64,000 nucleotides of DNA, from contig NZ_CP109181.1 of the NCBI RefSeq assembly GCF_036248275.1, forward strand, positions 3,410,001 through 3,474,000. Reading direction: 5' to 3'. Under the pieces are notes generated by a model, which did no database searches, was not told where the DNA came from, and was given only the letters and a program-made list of their open reading frames with translations. Source of the DNA: Streptomyces sp. NBC_01716. GTDB taxonomy: Bacteria > Actinomycetota > Actinomycetes > Streptomycetales > Streptomycetaceae. The position numbers and the translations under genes were made by a program. Below are positions 38,834-58,656 of this stretch, piece after piece (within the stretch, counting starts at the first letter, position 1; the number at the start of each line of letters is the position of its first letter).

Positions 38834-41800
38834 TCAGTCGGTCGCGGGAATCTCCGTCGGCAGGCCGGGCATTCCGTACGCCAGCCGGACGACCTGATCC
38901 GCCGTCAAAGTGCCTTGGAACGCCCAGACATCGGAGAGAACCCCGGGCCAGTACTGTCCCCAGGACGTTCCGCTCCTGAGCCTGCCGATTTGCAGAGGCT
39001 GGGCGGCCTTGAACGAGATCACGTTCTCGGACCACGAGATCCTGTCGATGCAGGCGCTGTCGTCGCCTTCGCCATTGCCGTCGGCGTCGACACAGGCCGA
39101 CTCTTCCAGTTCGCCGTTCACGTAGAGCTGCAACCGCTTGGCGAATCCGTCGTAGACGAGCGCGAGATGGGTCCAGTCGGCCGCGCTGTAGAACTGGCCG
39201 TTCTCGACATCGGCGGACCCGGCGTCCGAGGTGTCCTGATCCGGGACGGAGATCCGCCAGCGCCCCGGATCCGTATCGGGTGTCGCGCTGGGCAGATACC
39301 GGACCGCGAAGGCGCTCTGCTGTGTCCCCGGCATGCTCAGCAGCGTCACGCCGGACTGCGGTACCGCCGCGGCCTGTGCCCACGCGGTCACGGTGAAGCT
39401 GGTGCTCGTGTCCACCGGGGCCGCCGCGCTGGCGGCGTAGTCGTTGACACCGTCGAGGACCAGGCCTCCGTCCACCCAGCCGGACCCGATCTGCGTGCCA
39501 CCGCCCAGCGTCAGGTCGTTCCCCTCGCCGGAGTCGTCCGGTGATGTTGTCGCTCCGGGCTGGTCGAACTTCCAGCGGGCCTTGACGAGCGGACGTTGCT
39601 GGAACAGCTGCCGTACTTCGTCATCGGCCACCGGACGGTCGAAGAAGCGGATGTCGTCGATGGTGCCGGGGAAGTGCTGTATCAAATCACCCCCATCGAT
39701 GGTCAGCGCGCCAACCTGGACACGACCGCCCGCGTACCAGGCGGCGGACTGGGCGACACTGGCTGACTTCACGCCGTTGACGTACAGGGTCAGCGTATTG
39801 GCGGTCGCGTCGTGCACACCCACGAGATGGACCCACTCCCCCACTCGTGCGGAGGTCCCTTCGGGCTGAACGGCGCGGACTTGCGTCGCACCCGGGACGT
39901 CGCCCGAGTACTGGGTGAATCCCCAGCGGTTGAAGGTCTTGGAGTAGTACAGCTCGAAGCCCGGCCGGTTCTGCCCCAGTTGGGCGACGACCGTCGCTCC
40001 CTCTCCCGGAATGCGATCGAGCTTGGCCCACGCGGAGACCGTGAACGGACGCTGCGTGTCGACGTGCGGAGCCGCCGTGTGCGCGTAGTCCCCGGCACCG
40101 TCCAGTTTCAGTGCCTTGCCGGCCACACCTGGTGCTCCGAGCCGCGCGTCACCGGCGAGACCGAGCGGTTGGGTGTCGGCGCGCCCGGTCACTTCCACGG
40201 CACCGGCGGGTTCATCGAGGGGAAAGACCGTACGGGCGGTCCGGCCGGTGCCGATCGACTCGTGACGCAGCAGACGCCCCACCTCGGTGGCGCTGACCGG
40301 CTTGTCGAATATCCGTACCTCGTCGATCTCGCCGGGCAGGAAGGAGCCGGGACTTCCGCTGTAGGACCCGGCGCCGATCTGCAGCCCGCGCCGTGCGTCC
40401 CAAGCCGTTGAGTACGGTGTCGATCCCACCAGCGAGCCGTCGACGTAGAGGTGCAGGTCCTGGGTACTCCCGCTGTAGACACCCACCAGATGCGTCCAGC
40501 GGCCGGCCACCACACCGCCCGGCTGTGGAGCCATGGCACGTGCGACGGGGGCGCCCGGCGTGTCCGAGGTGTACTGGTTGAACACCCAACGGCCGTAGGA
40601 GTGCGAGTAGTAGAGCTCGAAGCCCGGTGAATGGTTGCCCGGCTGGGCCGCGACGATCGCCGCGTGATCGGGCACGTCGGACAACTTCACCCAGGCCGAG
40701 ACGGAGAAGCCGATCTCGGTGTTCACCGTGGGGATGTCCGTGACGGCGTAGTCGTCCACCCCGTCGAAGGACACGGCGCTCCCCTTCACCCCGGGCACAC
40801 CGGTGACCGCGCCACCTCGCAGCTCGGCCACGCGCGCGCCGGAGGAGCCTTGCGCCGCTGTCGCTCCCGCGTTCTCGTCGAGTTGCCAGGCACCGCGCTC
40901 CGGTTGGCCCGCCTTGACCCGGTACTGATAGGTGCGGATCTCGCTACCATTGCCCGCGGCGTCGAATGCCTGAGCGGTGACGAAGTTGAGTCCGGGCTCC
41001 GCCGGCAGCACCTGAACGCTCTTCGCCGCACCGCCCGACGTGGTCAGAGTGTTCTTCGAACTCGGGTCGCCGTTGACGCCGTACCAGTACTTCGTCACAT
41101 CGGAGTCGGCCGCCTTCAGAGAGAACGTGCCGTACTTGCCCACCCCATCGAACCACGGGTCATCGGCATTCTCGGGGTCGGACGCCGGATATTCGCCGGA
41201 CGACACGGTGGGGGCCTTCGGCACGCTCGTGTCGTAGACGAAGTAGCAACCCGTGGGATCGTCCCCCGCGTACGACCAGGGCGAGTACTGAGCGCCGTCA
41301 TAAGTCCGCGCGTACCAGTTGACCTGCTTGTTGGTCGGCACCGTGGCGGGCAGCGTGATCGAGAAACTCGAACCCGACTTCTTCGCGGTGGTCAGTGACG
41401 GGCTCCAGCGGGCGATCAGCCCCTTGCCGTCGCCGGAATCCCATTTGGCCTGGAACTGCACCCGAACGCTGTCACCGTCCGGGTCCGTCACCTTGTTCGC
41501 GTAGATCTTTCCCAGCGTGCGTACGCGCGCGACCGTCGCAGGCTTCTTGCAGGTGCCCCCGTACTCCATCGCCAACTGCGACATCTTGATCTGGGGAGGC
41601 GGGCGGTTGTACTCGACCCGAAGGAACGCCTTCTCCGAGAAACGCTTCCACGCCAGGCGATCGTCTTCACTGGCGGCCCGTAGCCCGAAGGTCATGGTCG
41701 ACCACTTCTTGTCCGCGGCTTCCTGCACCGCGGACCTGATGCTGAACTCCGCGTCCTTGGCCGCGCACCCCTCGTATCCGTAGGCGAAGGACTTCGCGCT

Positions 41801-43132
41801 CAACTCCTTGATCCAGAAACCGGAGGCGTTTTGCGAGTTCCACGTGGTCGACGCAGAGATGTCCTTGGTGCGCCACAGCTCCACGCTGCGGTCCGTGCAG
41901 GACGCCGACCATGTGTTGCGCACCACGAACTCGGCGCTGAGAACGGACTTTCCAGCGAACTTGGAGACGGGGATGCGGTAAAAGAGCCGCTTGGTGTCGT
42001 GCGGCGCGCAGTAGTCCCAACCGCAGTACCCCAAGCCCTCGTCGGACTTGCCGTTGAACTTCCACTGCGGTGACGAAGCCCAGTACTTGGAGGCCATGGT
42101 CCAGGCCGAGGCCTTGGGCGAGTACCACTGCGGATCGATGAAGACCGGATACACCGTGTCCTCACCCGTGAGGACATCGGCGTCGGGCCTGAGCAACAAC
42201 TCCTCGCCATTGGCGGTGACTTCAACACCGACGGGCACGAGCTTCCCCGACTCGCCGGGGCCGGGCTCCCCCTCGCCGGTGGCGTCCGATTCGTCGGCCG
42301 CACGCGTGCGGGGGGCCACCGTCTCGCCGGCACCGGCGCTCGGGCTGGAGTCCCACATAACAGGTGTCGCGGCCTCGAAGACGGTTCCCGCGGCGCCGAC
42401 ATCCACGGCTTCCAGGCCGCCGGAAGCAGTCGTTCGTACGTGCATGCCCTCGGTCGCGAGAGACAACCTCAGCTCCGCGAGTGCCTCGGTCTGCGCCGCC
42501 TCGGCCGATTTGACCACCAGCAGTTGAGTGAAGCCGTCCTCCTGCGCACCGAGGCGCAGATCCACGTCAGGCAGGATCTCCCGGTAGGTGGCCGTCGCAC
42601 CGTCCATCTCCGGTACGGGCACTTCTCCCAGGGGCCAGGACAGCGCCAGTGCCCGGCCCGCCCGCTCCATCCGTACCAGCGGGCCGTCGCCCCCGCCGGA
42701 GAAGGCCAGACCGACCGTCGTCGCCCCAGGCCGGACCGTGCCGTCGTCGGAGGACCGAGCCAGAGCGGTGTCGACGGGCTTCCATTCGCCGCCCACGCGG
42801 GTCCAGACCGGGCGCAGATACTCCCGGGCCTCAAGGCTCCCCTCCGGGGTCGCGAATGTCTCGCTGCTCTCACCGCGCAGGGACAGGACCTCGACGTCTT
42901 CGCCGGACCGCTCGGCCCTGGCGAACGCGTCCGCCTCCGAGAGTGCGGGTGCCCCGGCGTCCGCGTTCTCCGGCGTGGCGATCGCCCGGCCGGGCTGAAC
43001 GGACGACGCGGACGCCACCGCGGGGAGCCACCCCAGAACCATTCCGCAGCTCAACGCGACAGCCAGCACCCCTCGCAAGCTGCGCACACGGACAGGCCAG
43101 GCCCCCCGGACACGACCACACACCCCACCCAC
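38834..43132 (-). CDS. Secreted LamG-domain protein, partner of the RHS toxin
   Basis: About 1432 residues. The signal peptide is near residues 18-43 (RGVLAVALSCGMVLGWLPAV then ASA). The N-terminal part (to about 600) resembles the region preceding LamG domains in streptomycete wall or RHS-associated proteins, including DRLAWKRFSEKAFLRVEYNR. Three LamG/concanavalin-like domains follow, about 746-965, 969-1180 and 1184-1425, each with the 'V.GKALxFDG..DYA' and 'GxIDEVRIFDKP' elements. It likely acts outside the cell as a binding or presentation partner. The gene is 91 bp upstream of the RHS gene on the same strand. The GTG at 43132 lacks a good ribosome site; the GTG at 43123 is an alternative. 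Confidence 0.8.
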   Translation of the reverse strand: MGGVCGRVRGAWPVRVRSLRGVLAVALSCGMVLGWLPAVASASSVQPGRAIATPENADAGAPALSEADAFARAERSGEDVEVLSLRGESSETFATPEGSLEAREYLRPVWTRVGGEWKPVDTALARSSDDGTVRPGATTVGLAFSGGGDGPLVRMERAGRALALSWPLGEVPVPEMDGATATYREILPDVDLRLGAQEDGFTQLLVVKSAEAAQTEALAELRLSLATEGMHVRTTASGGLEAVDVGAAGTVFEAATPVMWDSSPSAGAGETVAPRTRAADESDATGEGEPGPGESGKLVPVGVEVTANGEELLLRPDADVLTGEDTVYPVFIDPQWYSPKASAWTMASKYWASSPQWKFNGKSDEGLGYCGWDYCAPHDTKRLFYRIPVSKFAGKSVLSAEFVVRNTWSASCTDRSVELWRTKDISASTTWNSQNASGFWIKELSAKSFAYGYEGCAAKDAEFSIRSAVQEAADKKWSTMTFGLRAASEDDRLAWKRFSEKAFLRVEYNRPPPQIKMSQLAMEYGGTCKKPATVARVRTLGKIYANKVTDPDGDSVRVQFQAKWDSGDGKGLIARWSPSLTTAKKSGSSFSITLPATVPTNKQVNWYARTYDGAQYSPWSYAGDDPTGCYFVYDTSVPKAPTVSSGEYPASDPENADDPWFDGVGKYGTFSLKAADSDVTKYWYGVNGDPSSKNTLTTSGGAAKSVQVLPAEPGLNFVTAQAFDAAGNGSEIRTYQYRVKAGQPERGAWQLDENAGATAAQGSSGARVAELRGGAVTGVPGVKGSAVSFDGVDDYAVTDIPTVNTEIGFSVSAWVKLSDVPDHAAIVAAQPGNHSPGFELYYSHSYGRWVFNQYTSDTPGAPVARAMAPQPGGVVAGRWTHLVGVYSGSTQDLHLYVDGSLVGSTPYSTAWDARRGLQIGAGSYSGSPGSFLPGEIDEVRIFDKPVSATEVGRLLRHESIGTGRTARTVFPLDEPAGAVEVTGRADTQPLGLAGDARLGAPGVAGKALKLDGAGDYAHTAAPHVDTQRPFTVSAWAKLDRIPGEGATVVAQLGQNRPGFELYYSKTFNRWGFTQYSGDVPGATQVRAVQPEGTSARVGEWVHLVGVHDATANTLTLYVNGVKSASVAQSAAWYAGGRVQVGALTIDGGDLIQHFPGTIDDIRFFDRPVADDEVRQLFQQRPLVKARWKFDQPGATTSPDDSGEGNDLTLGGGTQIGSGWVDGGLVLDGVNDYAASAAAPVDTSTSFTVTAWAQAAAVPQSGVTLLSMPGTQQSAFAVRYLPSATPDTDPGRWRISVPDQDTSDAGSADVENGQFYSAADWTHLALVYDGFAKRLQLYVNGELEESACVDADGNGEGDDSACIDRISWSENVISFKAAQPLQIGRLRSGTSWGQYWPGVLSDVWAFQGTLTADQVVRLAYGMPGLPTEIPATD

Positions 43133-43285
43133 AAAAATGAAGATCAGCTGAATGAATTGTGGAGAAGGTATCCATCAGGCAAAGGTTCGGTCCAGGCCCC
43201 CATAACGACACAAAGTAAGGCGTTGATCACCATCCGGCGTGTGGGCCGCATCACATCTGGATGCGGCACGCGGAAAAGAAAAGCA

Positions 43286-43313
43286 GGCCCCGCACCAACT
43301 TCGGTGCGGGGCC
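43286..43313 (-). terminator. Intrinsic terminator of tuf
   Basis: A perfect 11-bp stem (GGCCCCGCACC / GGTGCGGGGCC) with a 6-nt loop, 76 nt past the tuf stop. On the minus strand it is followed by TGCTTTTCTTTTCC. It separates the str operon from the accessory genes. Confidence 0.88.
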
Positions 43314-43389
43314 CGCTTCTTGGTTGCTCGTGTCGGAGCTACCAGGTCGGACGGTCAGCCGTCGGAACAGCGGGCCGCCGGATCGGCAA

Positions 43390-44583
<1,194 letters not shown>

Positions 44584-44748
44584 TGGGGTCCTCCTGGAGT
44601 GGTTCTGTACGCCTTACTCATCGGCGCCAGGTGATCTTTGCTGGGATGCCGGGGCCCGGGGCACCGGACACTCGCACGGTCTCCCGTACGCGTTGTCCGG
44701 CGGCCCCAGGGCTTGCCGGTGACAAGCCTAAAGCGTGCTCGGGACGAG

Positions 44749-46878
<2,130 letters not shown>

Positions 46879-46916
46879 GAGGCTCAATCTTCTCTCGGTC
46901 TCGATGTGGGCGCTGA

Positions 46917-47387
46917 CTACCAGCGGTAGTGCGCGAAGGCCTTGTTGGACTCGGCCATCTTGTGCGTGTCCTCACGCTTCTTGACCGAAGCGCCGAGGCC
47001 GTTGGAGGCGTCGAGCAGTTCGTTCATGAGGCGCTCGGTCATGGTCTTCTCGCGACGGGCGCGGGAGTAACCGACCAGCCAGCGCAGCGCGAGGGTGGAG
47101 GCGCGACCGGGCTTGACCTCGATCGGCACCTGGTAGGTGGCGCCGCCGACGCGGCGGGACTTGACCTCGAGCGAGGGCTTGACGTTCTCAAGCGCGCGCT
47201 TCAGCGTGATGACCGGGTCGTTGCCGGTCTTCTCGCGGAGGCCTTCCATGGCGCCGTAGACGATCCGCTCGGCGGTGGAACGCTTGCCGTTGAGCAGAAG
47301 CTTGTTGATCAGCGACGTGACAAGAGGAGAACCGTAGACCGGGTCGATGATGACCGGGCGCTTCGGGGCAGGGCCCTTACGAGGCAT
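46917..47387 (-). CDS. rpsG: 30S ribosomal protein S7 (uS7)
   Basis: 156 residues. [20 protein letters not shown] at the start; [20 protein letters not shown] and [20 protein letters not shown] follow. S7 nucleates 30S head assembly. It is three bases after rpsL, consistent with coupled translation. Confidence 0.99.
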   Translation of the reverse strand: MPRKGPAPKRPVIIDPVYGSPLVTSLINKLLLNGKRSTAERIVYGAMEGLREKTGNDPVITLKRALENVKPSLEVKSRRVGGATYQVPIEVKPGRASTLALRWLVGYSRARREKTMTERLMNELLDASNGLGASVKKREDTHKMAESNKAFAHYRW

Positions 47388-47390
47388 TGT

Positions 47391-47762
47391 TTACTTCTCC
47401 TTCTTGGCGCCGTAGCGGCTGCGGGCCTGCTTGCGGTTCTTGACTCCCTGGGTGTCCAGGGAACCGCGGATGATCTTGTAGCGAACACCCGGCAGGTCCT
47501 TCACACGGCCACCACGCACGAGCACGATGGAGTGCTCCTGCAGGTTGTGTCCCTCACCCGGAATGTATGCCGTGACCTCGATACCGGAGGTCAGCCGCAC
47601 ACGCGCGACCTTCCGCAGGGCGGAGTTGGGCTTCTTCGGGGTGGTCGTGAACACACGCGTGCAGACGCCGCGGCGCTGAGGGGAACCCTCAAGGGCAGGC
47701 GTCTTGTTCTTCTCGACCTTGTCCTGCCGGCCCTTCCGGACCAGCTGCTGGATCGTAGGCAC
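47391..47762 (-). CDS. rpsL: 30S ribosomal protein S12 (uS12)
   Basis: 123 residues. [20 protein letters not shown] and [20 protein letters not shown] contain the residues at which streptomycin-resistance changes occur. Lys43 and Lys88 are both wild type, predicting sensitivity at this locus. The GTG start at 47762 follows GGAGAA. It heads the str operon, and its leader shares a hairpin motif with rpsJ. Confidence 0.99.
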   Translation of the reverse strand: MPTIQQLVRKGRQDKVEKNKTPALEGSPQRRGVCTRVFTTTPKKPNSALRKVARVRLTSGIEVTAYIPGEGHNLQEHSIVLVRGGRVKDLPGVRYKIIRGSLDTQGVKNRKQARSRYGAKKEK

Positions 47763-48027
47763 TACTTCTCCGGTTTCTGTGTGCCGTCAGTAAAACTAAC
47801 CTGGAACACTCGCCGACCCACGCGGTCGGGTGTGTCGGATACTGCAAGATCCCGCTGGAGGCGAGGAAAGCGCAGATCGCGGTGGCCTTTGTCCGGACTC
47901 GCCATGCGGTTGAGGACACGCACAGGAGCCCAGGCACACCCCAGGCACAAGGTCTGAGCGTACCTACCTCATCGACTCCGGTCAAAAAAGATGCGCCGCA
48001 CCTGGTTTCGATCGCCTCACACACCGC
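47763..48027 (-). promoter_or_regulatory. rpsL upstream region with leader hairpin
   Basis: No gene. The segment 47813-47837 forms a 6-bp stem (CCGACC / GGTCGG) and matches 22905-22929 upstream of rpsJ at 24 of 25 positions. It lies 51-75 nt before the rpsL start, so it should be in the 5' leader or the promoter. I could not fix -35 and -10 boxes with confidence. Confidence 0.45.
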
Positions 48028-48064
48028 CGATGGGCGGCCACCCCACCGGGGTGACCGCCCATCG
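48028..48064 (-). terminator. Strong hairpin after rpoC
   Basis: A 17-bp stem with one G-U pair (arms 48028-48044 and 48048-48064) and a 3-nt loop, 15 nt past the rpoC stop. T residues after the stem are sparse, but the length and position support a terminator separating rpoBC from the str operon. Confidence 0.75.
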
Positions 48065-48078
48065 GACCGCACTCACTC

Positions 48079-51984
<3,906 letters not shown>

Positions 51985-52118
51985 TTGTCGTCAATCCCTC
52001 TTTCGGGGTCGAGTCTCAATCAATGGTCTGAAGGGGGTCCCGCCCGAGCCCACCAGGGCGCGAGGGGGGGGTCCGGGAGGAGCCGGCCGCCCCGAGACAG
52101 GAGCGGCCGGACAACCCG

Positions 52119-55601
<3,483 letters not shown>

Positions 55602-55762
55602 GAGGGGGTCCTTCCGAGGGCTCGGACTCACTACGCGCGTACCGGTCCCGAGCTGGACGCGTCGGATCACAGGCCCCAAAAGGGCTGGTCAACCGACGAT
55701 GTCTTGCATGGGGGTGCCCCTGGTGACGGGCAGGGAGCAGCTAACAGGCAGCGCAAAGGGTC

Positions 55763-55791
55763 AGTGTAGCCACTTGGCACACTGATGTCCA
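55763..55791 (-). promoter_or_regulatory. rpoB promoter, -35 TGGACA and -10 TACACT
   Basis: On the minus strand TGGACA (55786-55791) and TACACT (55763-55768) are separated by exactly 17 bp, a good match to the HrdB/sigma-70 consensus. It lies about 160 nt upstream of the rpoB TTG start. Confidence 0.7.
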
Positions 55792-56070
55792 GGCCGGGTT
55801 TTGCGAGACCCTCGTTGTACTCAACACCTTGTCTCAACTGCGTTCGGACCCACGCCGTAGGCGCACATCGATCCTGCCCTCTTCGTCGCCGATCCATGCC
55901 TCGGAATCGGATCGAATATGGCGACGCGTCCCTGAGAATTGCGCGCTGCGTGCGGTTCGTCAAGGCCCCCCGTCCCGTACGGACCGTCACCGGTCATACG
56001 GAAGGCACGACGATGATCACCATACTCGCAGCCGGACGAAGAGCAAGGAACCCCTCACGGCAACGGAGAA

Positions 56071-56098
56071 GGGCGGTCACCCGTACGGGTGACCGCCC
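56071..56098 (-). terminator. Perfect 28-bp inverted repeat downstream of rplL
   Basis: The sequence from 56071 to 56098 is a fully self-complementary palindrome (half-site GGGCGGTCACCCGT) followed on the minus strand by TTCTCCGTTG. It lies 110-137 nt past the rplL stop and is probably the main terminator of rplJL, or an attenuator controlling readthrough into rpoBC. Confidence 0.7.
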
Positions 56099-56150
56099 TT
56101 CTCGTCAACGCTCCGCGCCTCGCTCGGCGTGGTCGCCGTCACACCGGACC

Positions 56151-56175
56151 CACGGGAGCCTTCGCGGCTCCCGTG
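56151..56175 (-). terminator. First hairpin after rplL
   Basis: A perfect 10-bp stem, CACGGGAGCC / GGCTCCCGTG, with a 5-nt loop, 33 nt past the rplL stop. With no T tract it may attenuate or protect the mRNA 3' end. Confidence 0.55.
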
Positions 56176-56207
56176 AGGCGGGTGATCAGCGGGGTGGTGC
56201 TACGAGG

Positions 56208-56594
56208 TCACTTGACCTCGACGGAGGCGCCGGCGCCCTTGAGGGACTCGGCGGCCTTGTCAGCGGCCTCCTTGGCGACCTTCTCAAGGACGGGCTTCGG
56301 CGCGCCGTCGACGAGGTCCTTGGCCTCCTTGAGGCCCAGCGAGGTGAGCTCACGCACGACCTTGATGACCTGGATCTTCTTCTCGCCGGCACCCGTGAGG
56401 ATGACGTCGAACTCGTCCTGGACCTCTTCGGCCTCGACAGCGGCACCGGCGGCACCGCCGGCGGCGGCGACGGCGACCGGGGCGGCGGCCTTGACGTCGA
56501 ACTTGGCCTCGAAGGCCTTCACGAAGTCGGAGAGCTCGATGAGGGTCAGGGTCTCGAACTGCTCAAGCAGCTCGTCCTGGGACAGCTTCGCCAT
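56208..56594 (-). CDS. rplL: 50S ribosomal protein L7/L12 (bL12)
   Basis: 128 residues. [20 protein letters not shown] is the dimerising N-terminal helix region. The Ala/Gly hinge [20 protein letters not shown] follows, and the factor-binding C-terminal domain has [20 protein letters not shown]. It forms the stalk that recruits EF-Tu and EF-G. It lies 85 bp after rplJ. Confidence 0.99.
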   Translation of the reverse strand: MAKLSQDELLEQFETLTLIELSDFVKAFEAKFDVKAAAPVAVAAAGGAAGAAVEAEEVQDEFDVILTGAGEKKIQVIKVVRELTSLGLKEAKDLVDGAPKPVLEKVAKEAADKAAESLKGAGASVEVK

Positions 56595-56679
56595 GATGGC
56601 GTCCTTCCACTATGTCGGCAGGTGCCGGATGTATATGACGGCGGGCGTACGGTGGGGCCCGCTGCGACGCGGCGCCGAA

Positions 56680-57237
56680 CTACTCGGCGTCGGCCTCGGC
56701 GGGAGCCGGCGTACCGGCACCGCCCTGCTCGACCTTGGCGCGAAGCGCGTCCGCGGTGCGGACGAACTCCGACAGCGGGGCCTGGAACGTCGCCGCGGCC
56801 TTGGCCATCGACGCCTTGATTCCACCGGCCACCTTGGCGAGCAGCACCTCGCGGGACTCGAGGTCCGCGAGCTTCTTGAACTCGTCGGCGCTGAGCGCCT
56901 TGCCATCAAGGACTCCGCCCTTGATGACGAGATTCGGGTTGTCCTTGGCGAAGTCACGAAGACCCTTCGCCGACTCCACCGGGTCACCGGTGACGAAGGC
57001 AACCGCCGTCGGACCCGCGAACAGGTCGTCCAGCGTGTTGATCCCGGCCTCGTTGGCCGCGATCTTGGTCAGCGTGTTCTTCACCACGGCGTACTGGGCG
57101 TTCTCACCGAGGGAACGACGCAGCTCCTTGAGCTGCGCCACGGTGAGACCCCGGTACTCGGTCAGCACTGCGGCGCTCGAGCTGCGGAACTGTTCCGTCA
57201 GCTCGGCCACCGCGGCAGCCTTGTCGGGCCTTGCCAT
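56680..57237 (-). CDS. rplJ: 50S ribosomal protein L10 (uL10)
   Basis: 185 residues. [20 protein letters not shown] at the start and [20 protein letters not shown], the L10 signature. The C-terminal helix that anchors L12 dimers ends in [19 protein letters not shown] at 57237 with GGAGG upstream. A structured leader precedes it. Confidence 0.98.
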   Translation of the reverse strand: MARPDKAAAVAELTEQFRSSSAAVLTEYRGLTVAQLKELRRSLGENAQYAVVKNTLTKIAANEAGINTLDDLFAGPTAVAFVTGDPVESAKGLRDFAKDNPNLVIKGGVLDGKALSADEFKKLADLESREVLLAKVAGGIKASMAKAAATFQAPLSEFVRTADALRAKVEQGGAGTPAPAEADAE

Positions 57238-57483
57238 GAGCGTCGGCCTCCTTCCGGGTGATGAGGACCGCTCAGAAGGGGCCGGACAAAACGAAACGCC
57301 CCGGCGCAGGCGCACGGGGCGTAGCTCAACCGGGACACGCCCGGGAACTCTCCTCGGTCACCTACGCGGGTCGTCCGCCTTTGGCGGATCCTTCGGTCGC
57401 CTCACCCTCTTGCGAGAGCACGGCGACGACCAGCGGTCTTTGGCTTCAACTGAAGAGTACGTGACGCGGTTACCCGCAGGCAA
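57238..57483 (-). promoter_or_regulatory. rplJ leader: attenuator-like hairpins and candidate promoter
   Basis: On the minus strand a candidate promoter, TTGCCT (57478-57483) and TACTCT (57454-57459) with 18-bp spacing, starts a leader of over 200 nt. It includes a small stem (57374-57388) and then a 7-bp stem CGCCCCG/CGGGGCG (57297-57321) followed by TTTCGTTTTGTCC, which looks like an intrinsic terminator inside the leader. Ribosomal L10 leaders are a known autoregulatory RNA class. This layout fits L10(L12)4-controlled attenuation, but pairing partners were not modelled. Confidence 0.5.
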
Positions 57484-57566
57484 ATCCGGTCGCCGGGGCC
57501 GTAAACCCGCCCCGGTGACCGGATTTGAGAGATCAGCTCCCCGAACTCAAGGATTCGGAAAGGAGA

Positions 57567-58514
57567 TCAGATTCCGGAGCCCTCGGCGTCCGCGCCGAGG
57601 TCGCCCAGCATCTTGAACAGGTCGACGGTGTCGGCGGCCGGCGGCGTCTGGACGGAGGCCTCGGCCCCGTAGTCGGTGTAACGCGCGCCGATCTTCACCT
57701 CGCCCTGCGGGGTGTCCATCGCGACATCCATCTTGACCGGGTAGTTGTCCTCGTTGACCCAGACCTCGGTGTCGTAACCCTTGATGCCGGACTTCTTGAC
57801 GTTGTCGAGAAGGTCCTTGCGCTCCTTCTCGCTGAGCACGTCGAGGCCCTCGTTCGACTCCATCATCTCGGCGACGGTGAGCGTGCCCTTGTAGTGCTGC
57901 GCCTCGGCCCCGTCGATCTTCTCCGAGCCGACGTGCTTCACGTTCGGCGAGTCCAGGAGGAGCGCGAGCTGCTGCGCCGGGTCCTGGTTCATGTTCTCCA
58001 TGCCGCCGGTGAGCTCCTGGGCGACCGCAGGGTCGCCCGAGGCCTCCGCCGCCGCGGCCAGGTCCAGCTTCATCCAGCGCTTGCCGTCCATGTCCTTGGC
58101 CGCCTCGGCGCCCATGTCCATGTACATGGCGTTCTTGACCCACACCATCCGGATCTTGTCCGGGGCGTCGGGCTCGGACTGGAGCATCGAGCCGGTCATG
58201 GTCATGTCCATCACCACGGGGTCCCACCCCATGACGCCGGACATCTCCATGTCGCCCGCCCCGGCGCCCACGGCGGCCGGCATCGACATCGTCATCGTGA
58301 CCTTGGCGGACTTCGCCGCCGCCGTCTTCTCGTACGCCGCCGTCAGCACGTCCGTCACCGCGGAACGCGACTGCGTCTCCCCCTTGGCGGCCGAACTCCC
58401 GCCGTTCTTCTTGCCGTCCGAGTCCGCGTCACCGCTCTGACAGCCCGCGACACCGGCCACCACGGCCACTGCCGTCAGCGAGACGCCGACGCGCCCCCAT
58501 GCCGACATGGTCAT
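57567..58514 (-). CDS. Lipoprotein, LppX/LolA-like fold suspected
   Basis: 315 residues. The signal peptide ends in the lipobox VAGVAGC at about residue 25, followed by an acidic Ser/Gly linker. A Met- and Asp-rich domain has repeated 'M.MTMSM' strands (KVTMTMSMPAAVG, PVVMDMTMTGSML, NAMYMDMGAEAAKDMDGKRW). The beta-rich pattern resembles LppX/LprG-type lipid-binding lipoproteins, but this is a fold guess. It sits between rplA and rplJ on the same strand, an insertion in the rplKA-rplJL order that I recall from S. coelicolor too. A second ATG two codons in could be the start. Confidence 0.78.
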   Translation of the reverse strand: MTMSAWGRVGVSLTAVAVVAGVAGCQSGDADSDGKKNGGSSAAKGETQSRSAVTDVLTAAYEKTAAAKSAKVTMTMSMPAAVGAGAGDMEMSGVMGWDPVVMDMTMTGSMLQSEPDAPDKIRMVWVKNAMYMDMGAEAAKDMDGKRWMKLDLAAAAEASGDPAVAQELTGGMENMNQDPAQQLALLLDSPNVKHVGSEKIDGAEAQHYKGTLTVAEMMESNEGLDVLSEKERKDLLDNVKKSGIKGYDTEVWVNEDNYPVKMDVAMDTPQGEVKIGARYTDYGAEASVQTPPAADTVDLFKMLGDLGADAEGSGI

Positions 58515-58656
58515 ACCCCACCCCTTATTCCGATGTTCCTTGTTGAACGGTATCGCACGGATATGACAGCCCGCTCATGCCAAAGCCGGCCCCTGCGCCT
58601 CAACAGAGGTGCCGGGACCGGCTCTTGACAAACAGCGACTCGACTGCCGTCCGGGA

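Larger units (their letters stand above)
55602..56207 (-). other. rplL-rpoB intergenic region
   Basis: 606 bp without a coding gene. In the direction of transcription it holds two hairpins (56151-56175, 56071-56098), about 280 bp of plain sequence, then a good sigma-70-type promoter (55763-55791) and a leader of about 155 nt to the rpoB start. So rpoBC can be transcribed separately from rplJL. Confidence 0.6.
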
